Of a stretch of DNA of 7,345 nucleotides, positions 1 through 7,345 are shown piece after piece (the stretch's first letter is position 1; every line of letters begins with the position of its first letter). Both the position numbers and the translations under genes were made by a program. The stretch covers positions 1-7,345 of the forward strand of contig JAGLYR010000169.1 of the NCBI GenBank assembly GCA_023132135.1, given 5' to 3'. Origin of the DNA: Candidatus Eiseniibacteriota bacterium (GTDB lineage Bacteria > Arandabacterota > Arandabacteria > JAGLYR01). The notes beneath the pieces were generated by a model. It did not search any database and had not been told where the DNA came from. It saw only the letters and a list, made by a program, of their open reading frames with translations.

Positions 1-22
1 AATCCCGTAGCGAGCAGGGATT
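1..22 (-). terminator. Possible operon-end hairpin cut by the window edge
   Basis: On the minus strand, AATCCC (22-17) can pair with GGGATT (6-1) around a 10-nt loop, starting at the last base of the pyrF stop codon. It may be the stem of a Rho-independent terminator, but any U tract would lie outside the window and the stem is only 6 bp with two G-C-poor end pairs. Confidence 0.25.
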
Positions 23-735
23 CATAAATAACCCAGGCTAGTTCTCATCTCTTCCAGAATCCCCCGCGCCGCTCTAGCCGGATCCTTGGCTCTCAGCACA
101 GGCCGACCCACGACGAGGAAATCCGAACCTGCTTCGACAGCCCTCGCGGGCGTGGCGATCCTCTTCTGATCATCGGCGGAAATCCCTGCCGGCCGAATCC
201 CGGGTGTGGCCACCAGAAAATCCGCCCCACAGGCTGCCTTGATCGCAGCGCATTCCTCCACCGACGCCACCACCCCCGAGAGCCCGGCAGCCCTGGCGCT
301 CTCGGCCAACCTCAGTACCACTGTCCCCACATCCTCACCACCCACGGGCCTGTTCCCGCGCTGGCTGGTGAGAACGGTGACACCCAGAAGATGAGGCGCC
401 GGGTGTCCAACTCGCCCGGCCTCCTCCTCGGCCGCCTCGCGAGCGGCCGTCATCATTTCCGATCCCCCGAGCGTATGCAAGGTGAGAAGCCCGGCGCCTA
501 CGCGGGTCGCGGACCGGACAGCTCCGGCAACCGTGTTGGGGATGTCGTGGAGCTTGAGGTCAAGGAAAATCCCGCATCCGCCGAGCCTGAGCTCCCCAAC
601 CAGCTCAGGCCCAACGGATGTGAACAGCTCCAATCCCACCTTGTAGAAGTCGACGACTCCCCCGAGGCTCTTGACAACTTCCCGGGCGGCGTCCTTCGTC
701 GCTACGTCCAGTGCCACGATAAGCCGTGCTTTCAT
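22..735 (-). CDS. pyrF: Orotidine 5'-phosphate decarboxylase
   Basis: This enzyme converts OMP to UMP, the last step of de novo UMP synthesis, in the cytoplasm. The 237-residue product has the usual length for the short bacterial (B. subtilis-like) family. Asp10 lies in the ALDV strand and Lys32 in DFYKVG. The catalytic D-x-K-x-x-D signature is complete (Asp59, Lys61, Asp64 in LDLKLHDIPNT). The phosphate-binding end is present as TPGIRP (Arg181) and VVGRP (Gly210-Arg211). I chose the ATG at 735 because the protein family begins there (MKARLIVALDV) and a GGAGG lies at 746-750, 10 nt upstream; the open frame runs on upstream to 1071, but only as an antisense-free shadow of pyrD. The start overlaps the pyrD stop by one base (TGATG), so coupling is likely. 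It is the last gene visible; only 21 bases remain beyond its stop. Confidence 0.97.
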   Translation of the reverse strand: MKARLIVALDVATKDAAREVVKSLGGVVDFYKVGLELFTSVGPELVGELRLGGCGIFLDLKLHDIPNTVAGAVRSATRVGAGLLTLHTLGGSEMMTAAREAAEEEAGRVGHPAPHLLGVTVLTSQRGNRPVGGEDVGTVVLRLAESARAAGLSGVVASVEECAAIKAACGADFLVATPGIRPAGISADDQKRIATPARAVEAGSDFLVVGRPVLRAKDPARAARGILEEMRTSLGYL

Positions 736-1688
736 CAGCAAGCTTCCTCCGGAAATGACAGATCTGCTTGCGTCTCGGCCAGAGAGCCTATTACCTCGGT
801 CACAGACGCGAACTCGTGCCTTTCCAGGTAGTCCGCGATCCCTTCGAGAATATGCACCGGGGCAAAGGGATCGACGAAAGTAGCCGTTCCGATCCCAACA
901 GCGGACGCGCCGGCGATGAGATACGCCAGAGCCCCCTCGGCCGAGACCACGCCCCCACCTCCCAGCACGGGCGCACCTGTCGCCTTCGCCAGTTTCCAAA
1001 GGTTGGCCAACCCCACGGGATGGATGGCCGGACCAGAGAGCCCTCCCGTCATCACCCCCAAGTTGGAGCACCGCCGATCCACATCGACGGACATACCCAC
1101 AAGAGTATTGATGACGGACAGCATCCGGGCCCCACCCTCCATCGCCGCCTGGCCAATCTCCACGATGTCCGTGACGTTGGGGGTGAGCTTGGCCACGACC
1201 GCACGATCCGTCTCACCGGTAACCGCCTCAAGAACGGCAAGGGTCTCGCCCGGGCTGGCGCCGGCAACCATCCCCCCCCTCTCCACATTCGGACAGGAGA
1301 CGTTCACCTCAATCCCCGCCACCGACTCCAGCCGATCCACGCGGGCCGCCAGCGTCCGGTACTCATCGCGAGTGAACCCCGCTATACTCACGATCACGGG
1401 AACTCCCAGCGAGACCAGGCGCGGGTGAACGTCGCGTTCATACGCATCAATCCCCGGATTGGGCAATCCGATGGAATTCAGCATCCCGCACGGGGTCTCC
1501 GCCACCCGGGGTGGGGGGTTTCCCTCTCTGGGATCCACGGTCACGGTCTTGCTGACGATGGCCCCCAGTATCTCCGGTGGGAAGAGGCGGGGACCATCCT
1601 CCCCCATCCCGTGGGTTCCCGAGGAGAGAACCAGAGGATTGCTGAGCCTGAGAGGACCCCAGTGAACAGCCAGATCCGGGGATTTCAT
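735..1688 (-). CDS. pyrD: Dihydroorotate dehydrogenase B (NAD+), catalytic subunit
   Basis: This FMN protein oxidises dihydroorotate to orotate. It is the catalytic subunit of the type 1B enzyme and passes electrons through PyrK to NAD+. The product is 317 residues, typical for the family. The class 1 catalytic base is a cysteine, seen here as Cys132 in EVNVSCPN (a serine would mark the membrane class 2 enzyme). Other family motifs are SKTVT (Lys47), NSIGLPNPG (Asn71), AKLTPN (Lys167), INT (Asn194), GGLSGPAIHP and the C-terminal flavin-phosphate segments GGGGV and GIGTA. The ATG at 1688 is supported by GGAGG at 1696-1700 with 7 nt spacing and by the pyrK stop overlapping it as ATGA. The frame stays open to 2060 but that extension is low-quality sequence inside pyrK. 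Immediate linkage to pyrK confirms the 1B type. Confidence 0.97.
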   Translation of the reverse strand: MKSPDLAVHWGPLRLSNPLVLSSGTHGMGEDGPRLFPPEILGAIVSKTVTVDPREGNPPPRVAETPCGMLNSIGLPNPGIDAYERDVHPRLVSLGVPVIVSIAGFTRDEYRTLAARVDRLESVAGIEVNVSCPNVERGGMVAGASPGETLAVLEAVTGETDRAVVAKLTPNVTDIVEIGQAAMEGGARMLSVINTLVGMSVDVDRRCSNLGVMTGGLSGPAIHPVGLANLWKLAKATGAPVLGGGGVVSAEGALAYLIAGASAVGIGTATFVDPFAPVHILEGIADYLERHEFASVTEVIGSLAETQADLSFPEEAC

Positions 1689-2485
1689 GGCAGCGCCTCC
1701 CAGCGAATTTCCCGGGCCTCGAACACAGGACCTTCGGTGCAGGCGCGCCGGTAGAGCCCCGGGGGGCGGGTCGGAATTGCGCAGCCCAGACACGAACCCG
1801 TGCCGCAGGCCATCCGGGCTTCCAGCGTCACCTGGCACGGTACGTCCCGATCTTCGCAGAGACGGGCCACCACCGCCAGCATCGCCGGAGGCCCGCCGGC
1901 GATCACCTCTACCTTCCACTCGCACTGGGCGGCCAGTGCCTCGGCCATCTCCGGCGCCACCCCCGTCACCCCACAGCTCCCGTCCTCGGTACACACCCGC
2001 ACGGGTACCCGAACCCGCTCCCGGACAAAATCCACAGGGAACTCGGACGTCGACCGGCAACCCAGAATCAGCACATCCTCCGGTTCAGGACGGGATGCCA
2101 GAAACACCAGGGGCGCCACTCCCATCCCACCGCCAATCAGGATCCTGGGACGCCCGCCTCCCGCCTGGAATCCTCTCCCCAGTGGTCCAATCAGATCCAG
2201 GGGTTCCCCAATGCATCTCGAGGCCAGGATTCGAGTCCCCCGTCCGACAACCCGGTACAGCACTTCCATCCGCGACCCGCGCCTCGACGTCTCGAACGCG
2301 AAGATGCTCATGGGGCGCAGGAGAAAAGGCTCCCACGCGTTCAAGACCCTCAGCAGAACAAACTGTCCCGGATAGGGAGGGGGGAAATGCCCGCCCAGCC
2401 CAAGCTCGAGCCAGTACACTTCGGGCGCCACCTTCTCGTTGCGGAGAATCTCGGCCCTACAGGGAATCGGGTGGGGCGACGGCAT
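1685..2485 (-). CDS. pyrK: Dihydroorotate dehydrogenase B, electron transfer subunit
   Basis: PyrK carries FAD and a [2Fe-2S] cluster and moves electrons from the FMN of PyrD to NAD+. Residue numbers here count from the upstream ATG at 2488. The N-terminal FAD-binding beta barrel has the RPMS motif (58-61) and GPLGRGF (101-107). The nucleotide-binding domain has GGGMGVAPL (119-127). The C-terminal iron-sulfur signature is complete: Cys228, Cys233, Cys236 and Cys250, in CGTGSCLGC plus a distal Cys. The length of 266-267 residues is normal. Two adjacent ATG codons exist, at 2488 and 2485. I prefer 2485 because GGAGGAGG directly abuts 2488, leaving no spacer, whereas 2485 gives a workable gap. 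The start overlaps the upstream lipoprotein gene by 29 nt and the end overlaps pyrD by 4 nt. Confidence 0.96.
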   Translation of the reverse strand: MPSPHPIPCRAEILRNEKVAPEVYWLELGLGGHFPPPYPGQFVLLRVLNAWEPFLLRPMSIFAFETSRRGSRMEVLYRVVGRGTRILASRCIGEPLDLIGPLGRGFQAGGGRPRILIGGGMGVAPLVFLASRPEPEDVLILGCRSTSEFPVDFVRERVRVPVRVCTEDGSCGVTGVAPEMAEALAAQCEWKVEVIAGGPPAMLAVVARLCEDRDVPCQVTLEARMACGTGSCLGCAIPTRPPGLYRRACTEGPVFEAREIRWEALP

Positions 2486-4184
2486 CATCCTCCTCCAAGG
2501 GTGGGACCGGCGGAGAAATCTCGCGCTGCTCGTCTACGGGAACATCTGTGTCCGCAGTGTCCGGGAACACTTTGCCTGTTGCGGAATCGCTCTCGGCTGC
2601 CGGCTCCGGAGCAATAGTTGCCGGGAAATCGGGCAGATCGCCGACTTTCAGGCCCCGCTCGGAGACGCCGGGGATTTCCGTCACACCAATGGAATCTGCA
2701 GCGGAAGGCGCCCGAAGCTCCGTGGCCAGAGAGTCCACTGCAACGGACACGTCCGGGGAAAGGACATTCAGTGTGTCCGCAGGTTCGGGCTTTGGGCGAG
2801 GCGGAAGCCCCAGTATCTCGCGGCCGACATCCGCATACTCGGTCTCGGGGTACTTGTCCACTACATCCTGATAGAAGCTCATGGCACCCAGCGAATCCTC
2901 CTCAACCCATTCCCGGATCCAGGCCACGGCCAGGAGTGACTTGGCCGCCAGGGTCTCGTTGGATCCGTTCTCGACCACGGACTCGTAGTATCCCAATGCC
3001 ACCTCCGGTTCCTCCGAAGCAAACAGGTAGTGCTCGGCAATGATGAAATCCAGGAGAGGCACGGAGTCCGGGGAAGCCTCTTCCCGTTTCTCCAGGAACT
3101 CGTTCAGTTTCCGGACATTCTCCTTCCGCCCGGTCGCGCGGTCCGAGATATCTCGTGGCGGCCTTTTCTGGGACACGAGGTCGTAGGCTTCCAAGGCCTT
3201 CTCCAGATCCCGGTGGCCCTTCTCGTAGGCCAGCGCTATTTCGAACTGCGCCTCTCCGGGCAGATCCTGCACCAGTGCATCGTCCACAACCTGCTGGAAC
3301 ATCTTGATGCCCTCTTCCACCTCCCCACGCTCAACCAGGAGACGTCCCATGGCCAGACGGAGCCTGGCCTGCCGGATTGGTTGATTCTCCCTGCCCATCA
3401 TTTCCTCGTAGAGCCGGTAGGTCTCCCCGATCTGTCCGGAATCCTGGAGTCCACCGGCCATCCGAAGCTGAGCCTCGAATCTCTCCACCTGGTCCCTGGC
3501 AAGGGCCGCAGCCTGCTGGTACGCATCGATCGCAGCCGGGAGATCCCCGGATGCCCGGTAGCAGTCACCCAGGACAAGGTACGCGCTCGCGTTCGCGTCG
3601 GTTTCCTGTTCGTCGCCAATGAGGCCCGAGATCTCGTCGATGCAGTGCTGGTGCTTGCCATCGGCTTCCCATGAGCGCGCGAGCATAACCGCGGCCATGG
3701 GCTTCCGTTCGGAATCCTGCCTGCCGTCGGCTATCCCGCGGAAAATCTCCCGGGCTTCTTCCGCCTGGTCAAGTTCCAGGTGGGCCAACCCGCTCATCCA
3801 GCGAGCCTCGTTCACAAAGGGGCTGTCCGGGTAGTAGGTCGTGAGCTCCTCGTACTTCCGGAGTGCCCGCGTGTACTGCTCGCTGTAGAAGAATCCGTTT
3901 CCCATCATCAGAAGCGCATCGTCGACCCACTTGGACTCGGAATGCTCCACGATAATCTTGGCGCATTTCTTGATAGATTTCTCGTAGAGAGACGCTGCAT
4001 CGCTGGACGGTCTGCCCTCTTCCTCCGCCTCCTTGCGCTTCGTCTCCGCTTCATTGTAGAACTTCCGGGCATGGTAGAAGGTGTTGAAGTAGGCACAGCC
4101 CGACAGCAGCAGCCCGGCTGTCAAGGCTGCCACTCCCGCCCTGTTCTGCCACTTGCTCAACACGCCGCGTCGGAAGAAGCGCAT
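2457..4184 (-). CDS. TPR-repeat lipoprotein of unknown function
   Basis: The predicted protein has 575 residues. Residues 1-30 form a lipoprotein signal: basic MRFFRRG and KWQNR, a hydrophobic stretch, then the lipobox L-S-G-Cys30. The mature protein starts CAYFNTFYHARKFYNEAE, a start I associate with TPR lipoproteins in FCB-type and candidate phyla (recollection, not a search). TPR-like helix pairs run from about 86 to 450, for example YSEQYTRALRKYEELTTYYP, then SGDLPAAIDAYQQA and EVALGYYESVV. This gives a BamD/YbgF-like solenoid, but it is far longer than BamD and lacks evidence for that role. From about residue 458 a 118-residue tail is rich in Pro, Asp, Glu, Ser and Ala and is probably disordered. 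The start at 4184 is set by a strong GAGGAGGT and the signal peptide, although the frame is open to 4334. It overlaps pyrC by 28 nt and pyrK by about 30 nt. No pyrimidine role is evident; function unknown. Confidence 0.9.
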   Translation of the reverse strand: MRFFRRGVLSKWQNRAGVAALTAGLLLSGCAYFNTFYHARKFYNEAETKRKEAEEEGRPSSDAASLYEKSIKKCAKIIVEHSESKWVDDALLMMGNGFFYSEQYTRALRKYEELTTYYPDSPFVNEARWMSGLAHLELDQAEEAREIFRGIADGRQDSERKPMAAVMLARSWEADGKHQHCIDEISGLIGDEQETDANASAYLVLGDCYRASGDLPAAIDAYQQAAALARDQVERFEAQLRMAGGLQDSGQIGETYRLYEEMMGRENQPIRQARLRLAMGRLLVERGEVEEGIKMFQQVVDDALVQDLPGEAQFEIALAYEKGHRDLEKALEAYDLVSQKRPPRDISDRATGRKENVRKLNEFLEKREEASPDSVPLLDFIIAEHYLFASEEPEVALGYYESVVENGSNETLAAKSLLAVAWIREWVEEDSLGAMSFYQDVVDKYPETEYADVGREILGLPPRPKPEPADTLNVLSPDVSVAVDSLATELRAPSAADSIGVTEIPGVSERGLKVGDLPDFPATIAPEPAAESDSATGKVFPDTADTDVPVDEQREISPPVPPLEEDDAVAPPDSL

Positions 4185-5471
4185 GGGACCTCCTCGCCAA
4201 AACGGCGAACCTCGCCCTTCCACATCACAAATCGGCCATCGACCAGCGCGCCGATGGGCCGCCCGGTCAGCTGCCACCCCGCAAAGGGTGTGTTCTTCGA
4301 TCTGGACTCGAACCCATCCGGTTCTACAGTCCACATCTCGTCCAAATCCAGAACCGTCACATCCGCCGGCTTGCCGGGTCCAAGAGTTCCCAGATCCAGA
4401 CCCAGGACCTGCGCGGGACCGAGACTCAGCAGACGGACGGCTTCAGTCAGGGTCAGGACTCCCGGAGCAACCAGCTCCGTGAGAACGAGACCCACGGCTG
4501 TCTCCAGACCCAGCAACCCGAAGGCCGCCTCGTCGAACTCGACCTCCTTCTCCTCGCGGGCGTGCGGCGCGTGGTCCGTGGCAATGGCGTCAATGGCGCC
4601 CATCCGGAGTCCCTCCCGGACTGCTTCCCGATCCCGCTCTTCCCGCAGTGGGGGATTCACCTTGGCATTGGTGTCGAACGTCCTGACCGCATCTTCCGTC
4701 AGTACCAGATGGTGGGGTGTGGCCTCGGCCGTAACGCGAACTCCCCGATCCCGGGCCCGGGCAATCAGTTCTACCGATTGGGCAGTGGACACATGCTGGA
4801 TGTGCAGATGCCCTCCCGTGAGCTCGGCCAACAGGATTTCCCGAGCCACACGCGCTGTTTCCGCCTGCGCGGGACTACCATTGAGACCCAGCAGAGCGGA
4901 TACGGTTCCCTCGTTCACCACGCCACCCTGTGAGAGCAGGGCATCCTCGCAGTGGGCGGCTACCGGGACTCCCAGCATCCGGCAGTATTCGAGAGCCCGC
5001 CTCATCAGATGACCGTTTTCCACCGAACTGCCATCGTCGGAAACAGCCACAGCACCGGCTTCCACCATGGCGCCCAGGTCCGCCAGCATCTCGCCCCCGC
5101 GCCCCCGGGTGATAGCCCCGACTGGAAACACACGCCCGTACCCCCGGGTCCGGGCGCGCTCCAGCACGTACTCTACGGATGCCTCGGTATCGATCGCGGG
5201 TTCGGTGTTGGGCATGCAGACCACTGTCGTGAAGCCGCCACGGACCGCTGCCCGGGTCCCGCTCTCGATGGTCTCCTCGTCTTCCCGGCCCGGTTCCCGA
5301 AGGTGCACATGCATGTCGATCAGGCCGGGCACCACCACCTTGCCCGTGAGATCTACGATGGTCGCCCCCTCCGGAGCGATGCCCTGTCCCACACCGCGGA
5401 TGCATCCATCCGCAATCCAGACATCCGCAATCTCGTCCCGCCCCGAGGCGGGATCGATCACCCTGCCGTTT

Positions 5472-5497
<26 letters not shown>
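4157..5497 (-). CDS. pyrC: Dihydroorotase, class I
   Basis: This zinc amidohydrolase cyclises N-carbamoyl-aspartate to dihydroorotate. Residue numbers count from an in-frame GTG at 5506, three codons before the ATG I chose. The metal site is complete: H-x-H at His66/His68 in DMHVHLREPG, the SDDG segment (Asp157/158), His185 in AAHCED, His238 in IQHVS and Asp311 in ATDHAPH. The substrate-binding Asn100 (MPN) and the NAKVNPPLR segment are also present. At about 446 residues it is slightly longer than the 428-residue Bacillus enzyme, and it is the class I type rather than the shorter E. coli-like type. The start is uncertain: ATG 5497 has GGAAGGG directly abutting it, GTG 5506 has no clear Shine-Dalgarno, and GTG 5488 is also possible. 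All give nearly the same protein. It overlaps pyrB by 26 nt. Partnership with PyrB as a complex (as in Aquifex) is possible but not shown. Confidence 0.95.
4188..4195 (-). promoter_or_regulatory. Ribosome binding site of the TPR lipoprotein gene
   Basis: GAGGAGGT lies 3 nt before the ATG at 4184, inside the 3' end of pyrC. It is a near-perfect Shine-Dalgarno match and fixes the start at the signal peptide methionine, rather than at the upstream open-frame codon at 4334, which would put 50 non-signal residues before the signal sequence. Confidence 0.85.
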
Positions 5498-6968
<1,471 letters not shown>

Positions 6969-7001
6969 AAAAAAAAGACCTCTCACCCCATGTGAGAAGC
7001 C
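6969..7001 (-). terminator. Leader intrinsic terminator (attenuator) of the pyr operon
   Basis: The 5' arm at 7001-6992 pairs over all 10 positions with the 3' arm at 6986-6977: eight Watson-Crick pairs plus two G-U wobbles (6998/6980 and 7000/6978). The 5-nt loop is AUGGG. The stem is followed at once by eight U residues (6976-6969), the textbook form of a Rho-independent terminator. It lies 10 nt before the pyrR start codon and downstream of the PyrR-binding loop, so it would act as the conditional attenuator: transcription stops here when PyrR-UMP is bound upstream. Because it precedes all seven genes, it would gate the whole operon, including the lipoprotein. Confidence 0.88.
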
Positions 7002-7049
7002 ATCGCAGATAACACTGCTCTCCATTGTCTCATCCCTTTCCAGCCTCAC
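6992..7049 (-). promoter_or_regulatory. Candidate antiterminator pairing in the pyr leader
   Basis: GUGAGG (7049-7044), which spans the loop and 3' arm of the PyrR-binding stem, can pair over 6 bp with UCUCAC (6997-6992), the core of the terminator 5' arm. This pairing excludes both the PyrR-binding fold and the terminator, as an antiterminator should. A shorter alternative is UGAGA (7032-7028) with UCUCA (6997-6993). The pairing is short, so the exact antiterminator is inference. Confidence 0.5.
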
Positions 7050-7065
7050 AGGGCTGGATTAAAGG
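7035..7065 (-). promoter_or_regulatory. PyrR-binding RNA stem-loop (anti-antiterminator)
   Basis: The leader RNA folds into a lower stem CCUUU (7065-7061) with AAAGG (7039-7035), a 3-nt 5' bulge AAU (7060-7058), a 6-bp upper stem CCAGCC (7057-7052) with GGCUGG (7045-7040), and the hexaloop CUGUGA (7051-7046). The PyrR site in Bacillus pyr leaders is a stem interrupted by a purine-rich 5' bulge, capped by a loop of form C-N-G-N-G-A and followed by GGCUG and AAGG; this site matches in loop, bulge placement and flanks. Only one copy is present here, against three in B. subtilis. Position between promoter and terminator and linkage to pyrR support the call. Confidence 0.87.
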
Positions 7066-7074
7066 TCCATCCAG
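7054..7074 (-). promoter_or_regulatory. Upstream leader hairpin competing with the PyrR-binding loop
   Basis: CUGGAU (7074-7069) pairs perfectly with AUCCAG (7059-7054) around a 9-nt loop. Its 3' arm takes bases from the bulge and 5' upper arm of the PyrR-binding stem, and its loop contains the lower 5' arm CCUUU. It would form first during transcription and would leave the GUGAGG segment free for antitermination. Role inferred. Confidence 0.45.
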
Positions 7075-7084
7075 AACCTGCGTC

Positions 7085-7113
7085 ACCCTACCCGACGCGG
7101 CTCCATCGCGCAA
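7085..7113 (-). promoter_or_regulatory. Candidate sigma-70 type promoter of the pyr operon
   Basis: A -35-like TTGCGC (7113-7108) and a -10-like TAGGGT (7090-7085) are separated by exactly 17 bp, with an A6 run (7118-7123) just upstream that could act as an UP-like element. Each hexamer matches only 3 of 6 consensus bases, but the location is right: a start near 7078-7080 would give a leader of about 120 nt beginning just before the first leader hairpin. Confidence 0.45.
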
Positions 7114-7124
7114 GTCCTTTTTTC

Positions 7125-7305
7125 TAGCCTGCATTTCTCACCAGGTTTCTGCTACGGGACCGGTCCATGGGCTGCGAGGCGCCTTTTCCCTCGTCGCTTC
7201 CTCAACGTAGCCACGGCTACGCCTTCGGGAGCGACTCAGTCCAAAGGCATCTCTCGCCACATGCCCCGGCCCCTCGCGACGAAACCTGGCGAGAAACGCA
7301 GGCTA
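7125..7305. repeat. 181-bp nested imperfect palindrome (MITE/REP-like)
   Basis: The outer arms (7125-7148 and 7282-7305) are 24-bp inverted repeats with only two mismatches, and begin and end TAGCCTGC / GCAGGCTA. Inner arms remain complementary: GCCTTT (7181-7186) with AAAGGC (7243-7248), then GTCGCTTCC (7193-7201) with GGGAGCGAC (7227-7235), around the central palindrome GTAGCC-AC-GGCTAC (7207-7220). Between these, both arms share related G/C-rich blocks. No gene lies inside. The form suggests a non-autonomous palindromic repeat. TA at both tips could be a target duplication of a Tc1/IS630-type insertion, but copies elsewhere cannot be checked here. Confidence 0.7.
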
Positions 7306-7316
7306 AATGGGATTAT

Positions 7317-7335
7317 GCTCTGACCAACTCAGAGC
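7317..7335. other. 7-bp hairpin in the upstream intergenic region
   Basis: GCTCTGA (7317-7323) and TCAGAGC (7329-7335) form a perfect 7-bp inverted repeat with a 5-nt loop. No U tract follows on either strand, so it is not a standard terminator. Nothing else recognisable lies between the palindromic repeat and the window end (7306-7345). Confidence 0.35.
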
Positions 7336-7345
7336 CAAGACCAAA

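Noticed and set aside
391-831. Plus-strand open frames opposite pyrF and pyrD
   Set aside because: They are antisense shadows of strongly supported genes, with no family resemblance and no Shine-Dalgarno; high GC keeps such frames open.
1689-2060. N-terminal extension of the pyrD frame
   Set aside because: The extra 124 residues are Gly/Arg-rich shadow of pyrK; the family start, the ATGA overlap and the Shine-Dalgarno all point to 1688.
4185-4334. N-terminal extension of the lipoprotein frame
   Set aside because: It would bury the signal peptide 50 residues inside the protein and has no ribosome binding site.
3780-5012. 410-codon plus-strand frame opposite pyrC and the lipoprotein gene
   Set aside because: Composition is Ser/Arg/Pro-rich antisense sequence, and the minus strand carries a complete dihydroorotase with all metal ligands.
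6983-7033. 16-codon leader frame from ATG 7033 ending in the terminator
   Set aside because: The purine-rich AAAGGG abuts the ATG with no spacer and the codons show no pyrimidine-sensing pattern.
7081-7168. Short frames starting at 7168 and 7106 upstream of the leader
   Set aside because: Only 14 and 7 codons, located upstream of or across the candidate promoter.
7025-7210. Plus-strand 61-codon frame across leader and palindrome
   Set aside because: It runs through the attenuator and the repeat with no family resemblance or clear initiation site.
7306-7345. tRNA D-arm resemblance on the minus strand (GAGTTGGTCAGAGCA)
   Set aside because: Only the D-arm look is present; no anticodon stem, T-arm or acceptor pairing follows. 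Treated as a simple hairpin.

Overview
The window is almost entirely one minus-strand operon for de novo pyrimidine (UMP) synthesis. Read 5' to 3' on the minus strand (right to left in window coordinates) the order is: leader and attenuator, pyrR, pyrB, pyrC, a TPR outer-membrane-type lipoprotein, pyrK, pyrD, pyrF. Every coding base from about 6958 down to 22 belongs to this operon. All six gene junctions overlap (by 1 to about 30 bases), so there is no intergenic DNA and translational coupling is likely throughout. No convincing gene was found on the plus strand.

The genes cover the middle of the pathway. PyrB (aspartate carbamoyltransferase), PyrC (class I dihydroorotase), the PyrD/PyrK pair (NAD-linked type 1B dihydroorotate dehydrogenase with its FAD/[2Fe-2S] subunit) and PyrF (OMP decarboxylase) are all full length with their key motifs. 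carA/carB and pyrE are not in the window. The order resembles the Bacillus-type pyr operon, but a 575-residue TPR lipoprotein of unknown function sits where that operon carries the carbamoyl-phosphate synthetase genes.

Upstream of pyrR (6959-7345) there is no gene, but the DNA is dense in signals. A plausible promoter (7085-7113) is followed by a leader of about 120 nt. The leader contains an apparent PyrR-binding stem-loop with the CNGNGA hexaloop (7035-7065), then a 10-bp terminator hairpin with a U8 tract (6969-7001) ending just before the pyrR Shine-Dalgarno site. This is the architecture of PyrR/UMP-controlled transcription attenuation. The Shine-Dalgarno repeats the terminator 3' arm, so a second, translational layer is possible. 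Farther upstream (7125-7305) lies a 181-bp nested imperfect palindrome that looks like a dispersed MITE- or REP-like repeat.

Organism: a GC-rich bacterium, probably diderm, because the lipoprotein has a lipobox and the Cys-x-Tyr/Phe-Asn-Thr-Phe-Tyr start that I associate with TPR lipoproteins of FCB-group and related candidate phyla. The phylum-level placement is inference only; no marker gene is present.
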